DNA of 64,000 bases, from assembly GCA_947359465.1 (NCBI GenBank), contig OX375880.1, positions 24,690,714-24,754,713 of the forward strand, in the 5' to 3' direction. The DNA is from Metellina segmentata. Lineage: Eukaryota > Arthropoda > Arachnida > Araneae > Tetragnathidae. Shown here piece by piece: positions 32,571 through 44,785 of the stretch; position 1 is the first letter of the stretch, and the number at the start of each line of letters is the position of its first letter. The notes beneath the pieces were generated by a model. The model saw only the letters and a program-made list of their open reading frames with translations. It ran no database searches and was not told where the DNA came from. Made by a program: the position numbers and the translations under genes.

Positions 32571-35170
32571 GGCGATATAATTTCTAAGGGAATGCAAAGG
32601 TATTTGACTGAGATGTGGGGAGAGTGTTTTGTGTGAAGTATTCTCATAGAAATTAACGTGCTGCCGAGCGAGGTGGGAGGGAGCGTTGTAATTTCAAAGC
32701 TCCCTATCCAAGTTCTCAGGCGATATAATTTCTAAGGGAATGAAAATGTATATGACTGAGATGTGGGGAGAGTGTTTTGTGTGAAGTATTCCCATAGAAA
32801 TTAACGTGCTGCCGAGCGAGGTGGGAGGGAGTGTTGTAATTTCGAAGCTCCCTATCCAAGTTCTCAGGCGATGTAATTTCTAAGGGAATGAAAAGGTATT
32901 TGACTGAGATGTGGGGAGAGTGTTTTGTGTGAAGTATTCCCATATAAATTAACGTGCTGCCGAGCGAGATGGGAGGGACCGTTGTAATTTAGAAGCTCCC
33001 AATCCAAGTTCTCAGGCGATGTAATTTCTAAGGGAATGAAAATGTATTTGACTGAGATGTGGGGAGAGTATTTTGTGTGAAGTATTCCCATAGAAATTAA
33101 CGTGCTGCCGAACGAGGTGGGAAGGACCGCTGTAATTTCAAAGCTCCCAATCCAAGTTCTCAGGCGATGTAATTTCTAAGGGAATGAAAAGGTATTTGAC
33201 TGAGATGTGGGGAGAGTGTTTTGTGTGAAGTATTCCCATTGAAATTAACGTGCTGCCGAGCGAGGTGGGAGGGACCGTTGTAATTTCAAAGCTCCCAATC
33301 CAAGTTCTCAGGCGATGTAATTTCTAAGGGAATGAAAATGTATTTGACTGAGATGTGGGGAGAGTGTTTTGTGTGAAGTATTCCCATAGAAATTAACGTG
33401 CTGCCGAGCGAGGTGGGAGGGACCGTTGTAATTTCAAAGCTCCCAATCCAAGTTCTCAGGCGATGTAATTTCTAAGGGAATGAAAATGTATTTGACTGAG
33501 ATGTGGGGAGAGTGTTTTGTGTGAAGTATTCCCATAGAAATTAACGTGCTGCCGAGCGACTTGGGAGGGAGCGTTGTAATTTCAAAGCTCCCTATCCAAG
33601 TTCTCAGGCGATGTAATTTCTAAGGGAATGAAAATGTATTTGACTGAGATGTGGGGAGAGTGTTTTGGGTGAAGTATTCCCATAGAAATTAACGTGCTGC
33701 CGAGCGAGGTGGGAGGGACCGTTGTAATTTCAAAGCTCCCAATCCAAGTTCTCAGGCGATGTAATTTCTAAGGCAATGAAAAGGTATTTGACTGAGATGT
33801 GGGGAGAGTGTTTTGTGTGAAGTATTCCCATAGAAATTAACGTGCTGCCGAGCGAGATGGGAGGGACCGTTGTAATTTCAAAGCTCCCAATCCAAGTTCT
33901 CAGGCGATGTAATTTCTAAGGGAATGAAAATGTATTTGACTGAGATGTGGGGAGAGTATTTTGTGTGAAGTATTCCCATAGAAATTAACGTGCTGCCGAA
34001 CGTGGGAGGGACCGCTGTAATTTCAAAGCTCCCAATCCAAGTTCTCAGGCGATGTAATTTCTAAGGGAATGAAAAGGTATTTGACTGAGATGTGGGGAGA
34101 GTGTTTTGTGTGAAGTATTCCCATTGAAATTAACGTGCTGCCGAACGAGGTGGGAAGGACCGCTGTAATTGCAAAGCTCCCAATCCAAGTTCTCAGGCGA
34201 TGTAATTTCTAAGGGAATGAAAATGTATTTGACTGAGATGTGGGGAGAGTGTTTTGTGTGAAGTATTCCCATAGAAATTAACGTGCTGCCGAGCGAGGTG
34301 GGAGGGACCGTTGTAATTTCAAAGCTTCCAATCCAAGTTCTCAGGCGATGTAATTTCTAAGGGAATGCAAAGGTATTTGACTGAGATGTGGGGAGAGTGT
34401 TTTGTGTGAAGTATTCCCATAGAAATTAACGTGCTGCCGAGCGAGGTGGGTTTGACGTTGTAATTTCAAAGCTCCCACTCCAAGTTCTCAGGCGATGTAA
34501 TTTCTAAGGGAATGAAAATGTATTTGAAAGAGATGTGGGGAGAGTGTTTTGTGTGAAGTATTCCCATAGAAATTAACGTGCTGTCGAGCGAGGTGGGAGA
34601 GACCGTTGTAATTTCAAAGCTCCCAATCCAAGTTCTCAGGCGATGTAATTTCTAAGGGAATGAAAAGGTATTTGACTGAGATGTGGGGAGAGTGTTTTGT
34701 GTGAAGTATTCCCATAGAAATTAACGTGCTGCCGAGCGAGGTGGGAGGGACCGTTGTAATTTAAAAGCTCCCAATCCAAGTTCTCAGGCGATATAATTTC
34801 TAAGGGAATGAAAATGTATATGACTGAGATGTGGGGAGAGTGTTTTGTGTGAAGTATTCCCATAGAAATTAACGTGCTGCCGAGCGAGGTGGGAGGGACC
34901 GTTGTAATTTCAAAGCTCCCAATCCAAGTTCTCAGGGGATGTAATTTCTACGGGAATGAAAATGTATTTGACTGAGATGTGGGGAGAGTGTTTTGTGTGA
35001 AGTATTCCCATAGAAATTAACGTGCTGCCGAGCGAGGTGGGAGGGAGCGTTGTAATTTCGAAGCCCCCTATCCAAGTTCTCAGGCGATGTAATTTCTAAG
35101 GGAATGAAAAGGTATTTGACTGAGATGTGGGGAGAGTGTTTTGTGTGAAGTATTCCCATAGAAATTAACG
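32340..35170. repeat. Long-range copy of 21,842-24,672, offset 10,498 bp
   Basis: From the GCCGAACG-GGAAGGACCGC joint near 32,370 to about 35,170, the monomer order and rare variants match 21.84-24.67 kb at a constant 10,498-bp offset. They include paired TATTCTCATAG monomers, TTTAGAAGC, TTTTGGGTG, GAACGTGGG, TTTGAAAGAG and TCTACGGG. The match ends where 24,677 reads GCTGTCG and 35,175 reads GCTGCCG. This is not a simple tandem copy: the 25- and 17-monomer duplications lie between. Confidence 0.8.
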
Positions 35171-38100
35171 TGCTGCCGAGCGAGATCGGAGGGACCGTTG
35201 TAATTTCAAAGCTCCCAATCCAAGTTCTCAGGCGATGTAATTTCTAAGGGAATGAAAATGTATTTGACTGAGATGTGGGGAGAGTATTTTGTGTGAAGTA
35301 TTCCCATAGAAATTAACGTGCTGCCGAACAAGGTGGGAAGGACCGCTGTAATTTCAAAGCTCCCAATCCAAGTTCTCAGGCGATGTAATTTCTAAGGGAA
35401 TGAAAAGGTATTTGACTGAGATGTGGGGAGAGTGTTTTGTGTGAAGTATTCCCATTGAAATTAACGTGCTGCCGAGCGAGGTGGGAGGGACCGTTGTAAT
35501 TTCAAAGCTCCCAATCCAAGTTCTCAGGCGATGTAATTTCTAAGGGAATGAAAATGTATTTGACTGAGATGTGGGGAGAGTGTTTTGTGTGAAGTATTCC
35601 CATAGAAATTAACGTGCTGTCGAGCGAGGTGGGAGAGACCGTTGTAATTTCAAAGCTCCCAATCCAAGTTCTCAGGCGATGTAATTTCTAAGGGAATGAA
35701 AAGGTATTTGACTGAGATGTGGGGAGAGTGTTTTGTGTGAAGTATTCCCATTGAAATTAACGTGCTGCCGAGCAAGGTGGGAGGGACCGTTGTAATTTCA
35801 AAGCTCCCAATCCAAGTTCTAAGGCGATGTAATTTCTAAGGGAATGAAAATGTATTTGACTGAGATGTGGGGAGAGTGTTTTGTGTGAAGTATTCCGATA
35901 GAAATTAACGTGCTGCCGAGCGAGGTGGGAGGGACCGTTGTAATTTCAAAGCTCCCAATCCAAGTTCTCAGGCGATGTAATTTCTAAGGGAATGAAAATG
36001 TATTTGACTGAGATGTGGGGAGAGTGTTTTGTGTGAAGTATTCCCATAGAAATTAACGTGCTGCCGAGCGAGGTGGGAGGGAGCGTTGTAATTTCAAAGC
36101 TCCCTATCCAAGTTCTCAGGCGATGTAATTTCTAAGGGAATGAAAATGTATTTGACTGAGATGTGGGGAGAGTATTTTGTGTGAAGTATTCCCATAGAAA
36201 TTAACGTGCTGCCGAACGAGGTGGGAGGGACCGCTGTAATTTCAAAGCTCCCAATCCAAGTTCTCAGGCGATGTAATTTCTAAGGGAATGAAAAGGTATT
36301 TGACTGAGATGTGGGGAGAGTGTTTTGTGTGAAGTATTCCCATTGAAATTAACGTGCTGCCGAGCGAGGTGGGAGGGACCGTTGTAATTTCAAAGCTCCC
36401 AATCCAAGTTCTCAGGCGATGTAATTTCTAAGGGAATGAAAAGGTATTTGACTGAGATGTGGGGAGAGTGTTTTGTGTGAAGTATTCCCATTGAAATTAA
36501 CGTGCTGCCGAGCGAGGTGGGAGGGACCGTTGTAATTTCAAAGCTCCCAATCCAAGTTCTCAGGCGATGTAATTTATAAGGGAATGAAAATGTATTTGAC
36601 TGAGATGTGGGGAGAGTGTTTTGTGTGAAGTATTCCCATAGAAATTAACGTGCTGCCGAGCGAGGTGGGAGGGACCGTTGTAATTTCAAAGCTCCCAATC
36701 CAAGTTCTCAGGCGATGTAATTTCTAAGGGAATGAAAATGTATTTGACTGAGATGTGGGGAGAGTGTTTTGTGTGAAGTATTCCCATAGAAATTAACGTG
36801 CTGCCGAGCGAGGTGGGAGGGACCGTTGTAATTTCAAAGCTTCCAATCCAAGTTCTCAGGAGATGTAATTTCTAAAGGAATGAAAATGTATTTGACTGAA
36901 ATGTGGGGAGAGTGTTTTGTGTGAAGTATTCCCATAGAAATTAACGTGCTGTCGAGAGAGGTGGGAAAGACCGTTGTAATTTCAAAGCTCCCAATCCAAG
37001 TTCTCAGGCGATGTAATTTCTAAGGGAATGAAAAGGTATTTGACTGAGATGTGGGGAGAGTGTTTTGTGTGAAGTATTCCCATAGAAATTAACGTGCTGC
37101 CGAGCGAGGTGGGAGGGACCGTTGTAATTTCAAAGCTCCCAATCCAAGTTCTCAGGAGATGTAATTTCTAAGGGAATGAAAATGTATTTGACTGAGATGT
37201 GGGGAGAGTGTTTTGTGTGAAGTATTCCCATAGAAATTAATGTGCTGTCGAGCGAGGTGGGATAAACTGTTGTAATTTCAAAGCTCCCAATCCAAGTTCT
37301 CATGCGATGTAATTTCTAAGGGAATGAAAATGTATTTGACTGAGATGTGGGGAGAGTGTTTTGTGTGAAGTATTCCCATAGAAATTAACGTGCTGCCGAG
37401 CGAGGTGGGAGGGAGCGTTGTAATTTCGAAGCTCCCTATCGAAGTTCTCAGGCGATGTAATTTCTAAGGGAATGAAAAGGTATTTGACTGAGATGTGGGG
37501 AGAGTGTTTTGTGTGAAGTATTCCCATAGAAATTAACGTGCTGCCGAGCGAGATGGGAGGGACCGTTGTAATTTCAAAGCTCCCAATCCAAGTTCTCAGG
37601 CGATGTAATTTCTAAGGGAATGAAAATGTATTTGACTGAGATGTGGGGAGAGTATTTTGTGTGAAGTATTCCCATAGAAATTAACGTGCTGCCGAACGAG
37701 GTGGGAAGGACCGCTGTAATTTCAAAGCTCCCAATCCAAGTTCTCAGGCGATGTAATTTCTAAGGGAATGAAAAGGTATTTGACTGAGATGTGGGGAGAG
37801 TGTTTTGTGTGAAGTATTCCCATTGAAATTAACGTGCTGCCGAGCGAGGTGGGAGGGACCGTTGTAATTTCAAAGCTCCCAATCCAAGTTCTCAGGCGAT
37901 GTAATTTCTAAGGGAATGAAAATGTATTTGACTGAGATGTGGGGAGAGTGTTTTGTGTGAAGTATTCCCATAGAAATTAACGTGCTGCCGAGCGAGGTGG
38001 GAGGGAGCGTTGTAATTTCGAAGCCCCCTATCCAAGTTCTCAGGCGATGTAATTTCTAAGGGAATGAAAAGGTATTTGACTGAGATGTGGGGAGAGTGTT

Positions 38101-41100
38101 TTGTGTGAAGTATTCCCATAGAAATTAACGTGCTGCCGAGCGAGATCGGAGGGACCGTTGTAATTTCAAAGCTCCCAATCCAAGTTCTCAGGCGATGTAA
38201 TTTCTAAGGGAATGAAAATGTATTTGACTGAGATGTGGGGAGAGTATTTTGTGTGAAGTATTCCCATAGAAATTAACGTGCTGCCGAGCGAGGTGGGTTT
38301 GACGTTGTAATTTCAAAGCTCCCACTCCAAGTTCTCAGGCGATGTAATTTCTAAGGGAATGAAAATGTATTTGAATGAGATGTGGGGAGAGTGTTTTGTG
38401 TGAAGTATTCCCATAGAAATTAACGTGCTGCCGAGCGAAGTGGGAGGGACCGTTGTAATTTCAAAGCTCCCAATCCAAGTTCTCAGGAGATGTAATTTCT
38501 AAAGGAATGAAAATGTATTTGACTGAAATGTGGGGAGAGTGTTTTGTGTGAAGTATTCCCATAGAAATTAACGTGCTGTCGAGCGAGGTGGGAGAGACCG
38601 TTGTAATTTCAAAGCTCCCAATCCAAGTTCTCAGGCGATGTAATTTCTAAGGGAATGAAAAGGTATTTGACTGAGATGTGGGGAGAGTGTTTTGTGTGAA
38701 GTATTCCCATAGAAATTAACGTGCTGCCGAGCGAGGTGGGAGGGACCGTTGTAATTTCAAAGCTCCCAATCCAAGTTCTCAGGAGATGTAATTTCTAAGG
38801 GAATGAAAATGTATTTGACTGAGATGTGGGGAGAGTGTTTTGTGTGAAGTATTCCCATAGAAATTAACGTGCTGCCGAGCGAGGTGGGAGGGAGCGTTGT
38901 AATTTCGAAGCCCCCTATCCAAGTTCTCAGTCGATGTAATTTCTAAGGGAATGAAAAGGTATTTGACTGAGATGTGGGGAGAGTGTTTTGTGTGAAGTAT
39001 TCCCATAGAAATTAACGTGCTGCCGAGCCAGATCGGAGGGACCGTTGTAATTTCAAAGCTCCCAATCCAAGTTCTCAGGCGATGTAATTTCTAAGGGAAT
39101 GAAAATGTATTTGACTGAGATGTGGGGAGAGTATTTTGTGTGAAGTATTCCCATAGAATTTAACGTGCTGCCGAACGAGGTGGGAAGGACCGCTGTAATT
39201 TCAAAGCTCCCAATCCAAGTTCTCAGGCGATGTAATTTCTAAGGGAATGAAAAGGTATTTGACTGAGATGTGGGGAGAGTGTTTTGTGTGAAGTATTCCC
39301 ATTGAAATTAACGTGCTGCCGAGCGAGATGGGAGGGACCGTTGTAATTTCAAAGCTCCCAATCCAAGTTCTCAGGCGATGTAATTTCTAAGGGAATGAAA
39401 ATGTATTTGACTGAGATGTGGGGAGAGTATTTTGTGTGAAGTATTCCCATAGAAATTAACGTGCTGCCGAACGTGGGAGGGACCGCTGTAATTTCAAAGT
39501 TCCCAATCCAAGTTCTCAGGCGATGTAATTTCTAAGGGAATGAAAAGGTATTTGACTGAGATGTGGGGAGAGTGTTTTGTGTGAAGTATTCCCATTGAAA
39601 TTAACGTGCTGCCGAACGAGGTGGGAAGGACCGCTGTAATTTCAAAGCTCCCAATCCAAGTTCTCAGGCGATGTAATTTCTAAGGGAATGAAAATGTATT
39701 TGACTGAGATGTGGGGAGAGTGTTTTGTGTGAAGTATTCCCATAGAAATTAACGTGCTGCCGAGCGAGGTGGGAGGGACCGTTGTAATTTCAAAGCTTCC
39801 AATCCAAGTTCTCAGGCGATGTAATTTCTAAGGGAATGCAAAGGTATTTGACTGAGATGTGGGGAGAGTGTTTTGTGTGAAGTATTCCCATAGAAATTAA
39901 CGTGCTGCCGAGCGAGGTGGGTTTGACGTTGTAATTTCAAAGCTCCCACTCCAAGTTCTCAGGCGATGTAATTTCTAAGGGAATGAAAATGTATTTGAAA
40001 GAGATGTGGGGAGAGTGTTTTGTGTGAAGTATTCCCATAGAAATTAACGTGCTGTCGAGCGAGGTGGGAGAGACCGTTGTAATTTCAAAGCTCCCAATCC
40101 AAGTTCTCAGGCGATGTAATTTCTAAGGGAATGAAAAGGTATTTGACTGAGATGTGGGGAGAGTGTTTTGTGTGAAGTATTCCCATAGAAATTAACGTGC
40201 TGCCGAGCGAGGTGGGAGGGACCGTTGTAATTTAAAAGCTCCCAAACCAAGTTCTCAGGCGATATAATTTCTAAGGGAATGAAAATGTATATGACTGAGA
40301 TGTGGGGAGAGTGTTTTGTGTGAAGTATTCCCATAGAAATTAACGTGCTGCCGAGCGAGGTGGGAGGGACCGTTGTAATTTCAAAGCTCCCAATCCAAGT
40401 TCTCAGGGGATGTAATTTCTAAGGGAATGAAAATGTATTTGACTGAGATGTGGGGAGAGTGTTTTGTGTGAAGTATTCCCATAGAAATTAACGTGCTGCC
40501 GAGCGAGGTGGGAGGGAGCGTTGTAATTTCGAAGCCCCCTATCCAAGTTCTCAGGCGATGTAATTTCTAAGGGAATGAAAAGGTATTTGACTGAGATGTG
40601 GGGAGAGTGTTTTGTGTGAAGTATTCCCATAGAAATTAACGTGCTGCCGAGCGAGATCGGAGGGACCGTTGTAATTTCAAAGCTCCCAATCCAAGTTCTC
40701 AGGCGATGTAATTTCTAAGGGAATGAAAATGTATTTGACTGAGATGTGGGGAGAGTATTTTGTGTGAAGTATTCCCATAGAAATTAACGTGCTGCCGAAC
40801 GAGGTGGGAAGGACCGCTGTAATTTCAAAGCTCCCAATCCAAGTTCTCAGGCGATGTAATTTCTAAGGGAATGAAAAGGTATTTGACTGAGATGTGGGGA
40901 GAGTGTTTTGTGTGAAGTATTCCCATTGAAATTAACGTGCTGCCGAGCGAGGTGGGAGGGACCGTTGTAATTTCAAAGCTCCCAATCCAAGTTCTCAGGC
41001 GATGTAATTTCTAAGGGAATGAAAATGTATTTGACTGAGATGTGGGGAGAGTGTTTTGTGTGAAGTATTCCCATAGAAATTAACGTGCTGTCGAGCGAGG

Positions 41101-44100
41101 TGGGAGAGACCGTTGTAATTTCAAAGCTCCCAATCCAAGTTCTCAGGCGATGTAATTTCTAAGGGAATGAAAAGGTATTTGACTGAGATGTGGGGAGAGT
41201 GTTTTGTGTGAAGTATTCCCATTGAAATTAACGTGCTGCCGAGCAAGGTGGGAGGGACCGTTGTAATTTCAAAGCTCCCAATCCAAGTTCTAAGGCGATG
41301 TAATTTCTAAGGGAATGAAAATGTATTTGACTGAGATGTGGGGAGAGTGTTTTGTGTGAAGTATTCCGATAGAAATTAACGTGCTGCCGAGCGAGGTGGG
41401 AGGGACCGTTGTAATTTCAAAGCTCCCAATCCAAGTTCTCAGGCGATGTAATTTCTAAGGGAATGAAAATGTATTTGACTGAGATGTGGGGAGAGTGTTT
41501 TGTGTGAAGTATTCCCATAGAAATTAACGTGCTGCCGAGCGAGGTGGGAGGGAGCGTTGTAATTTCAAAGCTCCCTATCCAAGTTCTCAGGCGATGTAAT
41601 TTCTAAGGGAATGAAAATGTATTTGACTGAGATGTGGGGAGAGTATTTTGTGTGAAGTATTCCCATAGAAATTAACGTGCTGCCGAACGAGGTGGGAGGG
41701 ACCGCTGTAATTTCAAAGCTCCCAATCCAAGTTCTCAGGCGATGTAATTTCTAAGGGAATGAAAAGGTATTTGACTGAGATGTGGGGAGAGTGTTTTGTG
41801 TGAAGTATTCCCATTGAAATTAACGTGCTGCCGAGCGAGGTGGGAGGGACCGTTGTAATTTCAAAGCTCCCAATCCAAGTTCTCAGGCGATGTAATTTCT
41901 AAGGGAAAGAAAAGGTATTTGACTGAGATGTGGGGAGAGTGTTTTGTGTGAAGTATTCCCATTGAAATTAACGTGCTGCCGAGCGAGGTGGGAGGGACCG
42001 TTGTAATTTCAAAGCTCCCAATCCAAGTTCTCAGGCGATGTAATTTATAAGGGAATGAAAATGTATTTGACTGAGATGTGGGGAGAGTGTTTTGTGTGAA
42101 GTATTCCCATAGAAATTAACGTGCTGCCGAGCGAGGTGGGAGGGACCGTTGTAATTTCAAAGCTCCCAATCCAAGTTCTCAGGCGATGTAATTTCTAAGG
42201 GAATGAAAATGTATTTGACTGAGATGTGGGGAGAGTGTTTTGTGTGAAGTATTCCCATAGAAATTAACGTGCTGCCGAGCGAGGTGGGAGGGACCGTTGT
42301 AATTTCAAAGCTTCCAATCCAAGTTCTCAGGAGATGTAATTTCTAAAGGAATGAAAATGTATTTGACTGAAATGTGGGGAGAGTGTTTTGTGTGAAGTAT
42401 TCTCATAGAAATTAACGTGCTGTCGAGCGAGGTGGGAGAGACCGTTGTAATTTCAAAGCTCCCAATCCAAGTTCTCAGGCGATGTAATTTCTAAGGGAAT
42501 GAAAAGGTATTTGACTGAGATGTGGGGAGAGTGTTTTGTGTGAAGTATTCCCATAGAAATTAACGTGCTGCCGAGCGAGGTGGGAGGGACCGTTGTAATT
42601 TAAAAGCTCCCAATCCAAGTTCTCAGGCGATGTAATTTCTAAGGGAATGAAAATGTATATGACTGAGATGTGGTGAGAGTTTTGTGTGAAGTATTCCGAT
42701 AGAAATTAACGTGCTGCCGAGCGAGGTGGGAGGGACCGTTGTAATTTCAAAGCTCCCAATCCAAGTTCTCAGGAGATGTAATTTCTAAGGGAATGAAAAT
42801 GTATTTGACTGAGATGTGGGGAGAGTGTTTTGTGTGAAGTATTCCCATAGAAATTAACGTGCTGCCGAGCGAGGTGGGAGGGAGCGTTGTAATTTCGAAG
42901 CTCCCTATCGAAGTTCTCAGGCGATGTAATTTCTAAGGGAATGAAAAGGTATTTGACTGAGATGTGGGGAGAGTGTTTTGTGTGAAGTATTCCCATAGAA
43001 ATTAACGTGCTGCCGAGCGAGATGGGAGGGACCGTTGTAATTTCAAAGCTCCTAATCCAAGTTCTCAGGCGATGTAATTTCTAAGGGAATGAAAATGTAT
43101 TTGACTGAGATGTGGGGAGAGTATTTTGTGTGAAGTATTCCCATAGAAATTAACGTGCTGCCGAACGAGGTGGGAAGGACCGCTGTAATTTCAAAGCTCC
43201 CAATCCAAGTTCTCAGGCGATGTAATTTCTAAGGGAATGAAAAGGTATTTGACTGAGATGTGGGGAGAGTGTTTTGTGTGAAGTATACCCATTGAAATTA
43301 ACGTGCTGCCGAGCGAGGTGGGAGGGACCGTTGTAATTTCAAAGCTCCCAATCCAAGTTCTCAGGCGATGTAATTTCTAAGGGAATGAAAATGTATTTGA
43401 CTGAGATGTGGGGAGAGTGTTTTGTGTGAAGTATTCCCATAGAAATTAACGTGCTGCCGAGCGAGGTGGGAGGGAGCGTTGTAATTTCGAAGCCCCCTAT
43501 CCAAGTTCTCAGGCGATGTAATTTCTAAGGGAATGAAAAGGTATTTGACTGAGATGTGGGGAGAGTGTTTTGTGTGAAGTATTCCCATAGAATTTAACGT
43601 GCTGCCGAGCGAGATCGGAGGGACCGTTGTAATTTCAAAGCTCCCAATCCAAGTTCTCAGGCGATGTAATTTCTAAGGGAATGAAAATGTATTTGACTGA
43701 GATGTGGGGAGAGTATTTTGTGTGAAGTATTCCCATAGAAATTAACGTGCTGCCGAGCGAGGTGGGTTTGACGTTGTAATTTCAAAGCTCCCACTCCAAG
43801 TTCTCAGGCGATGTAATTTCTAAGGGAATGAAAATGTATTTGAATGAGATGTGGGGAGAGTGTTTTGTGTGAAGTATTCCCATAGAAATTAACGTGCTGC
43901 CGAGCGAAGTGGGAGGGACCGTTGTAATTTCAAAGCTCCCAATCCAAGTTCTCAGGAGATGTAATTTCTAAAGGAATGAAAATGTATTTGACTGAAATGT
44001 GGGGAGAGTGTTTTGTGTGAAGTATTCCCATAGAAATTAACGTGCTGTCGAGCGAGGTGGGAGAGACCGTTGTAATTTCAAAGCTCCCAATCCAAGTTCT

Positions 44101-44785
44101 CAGGCGATGTAATTTCTAAGGGAATGAAAAGGTATTTGACTGAGATGTGGGGAGAGTGTTTTGTGTGAAGTATTCCCATAGAAATTAACGTGCTGCCGAG
44201 CGAGGTGGGAGGGACCGTTGTAATTTCAAAGCTCCCAATCCAAGTTCTCAGGAGATGTAATTTCTAAGGGAATGAAAATGTATTTGACTGAGATGTGGGG
44301 AGAGTGTTTTGTGTGAAGTATTCCCATAGAAATTAACGTGCTGCCGAGCGAGGTGGGAGGGAGCGTTGTAATTTCGAAGCCCCCTATCCAAGTTCTCAGT
44401 CGATGTAATTTCTAAGGGAATGAAAAGGTATTTGACTGAGATGTGGGGAGAGTGTTTTGTGTGAAGTATTCCCATAGAAATTAACGTGCTGCCGAGCGAG
44501 ATCGGAGGGACCGTTGTAATTTCAAAGCTCCCAATCCAAGTTCTCGGGCGATGTAATTTCTAAGGGAATGAAAATGTATTTGACTGAGATGTGGGGAGAG
44601 TATTTTGTGTGAAGTATTCCCATAGAAATTAACGTGCTGCCGAACGAGGTGGGAAGGACCGCTGTAATTTCAAAGCTCCCAATCCAAGTTCTCAGGCGAT
44701 GTAATTTCTAAGGGAATGAAAAGGTATTTGACTGAGATGTGGGGAGAGTGTTTTGTGTGAAGTATTCCCATTGAAATTAACGTGC
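33845..44785. repeat. 37-monomer tandem duplication, period about 5,470 bp
   Basis: AGAGATG of the TTTGAAAGAG monomer is at 34,529 and 40,000 (5,471 bp). TTGAATGAGA is at 38,371 and 43,840 (5,469 bp). The 2-bp drift is explained by a GT loss in TGGTGAGAGTTTTG near 42,674. The copy joint is near 39,310. Two adjacent monomers differ in type between copies: 37.1-37.3 kb has AATGTGCTGTCG and CATGCGATG, and 42.6-42.8 kb has TTTAAAAG and GTATATG. This suggests local exchange after the duplication. Confidence 0.84.
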
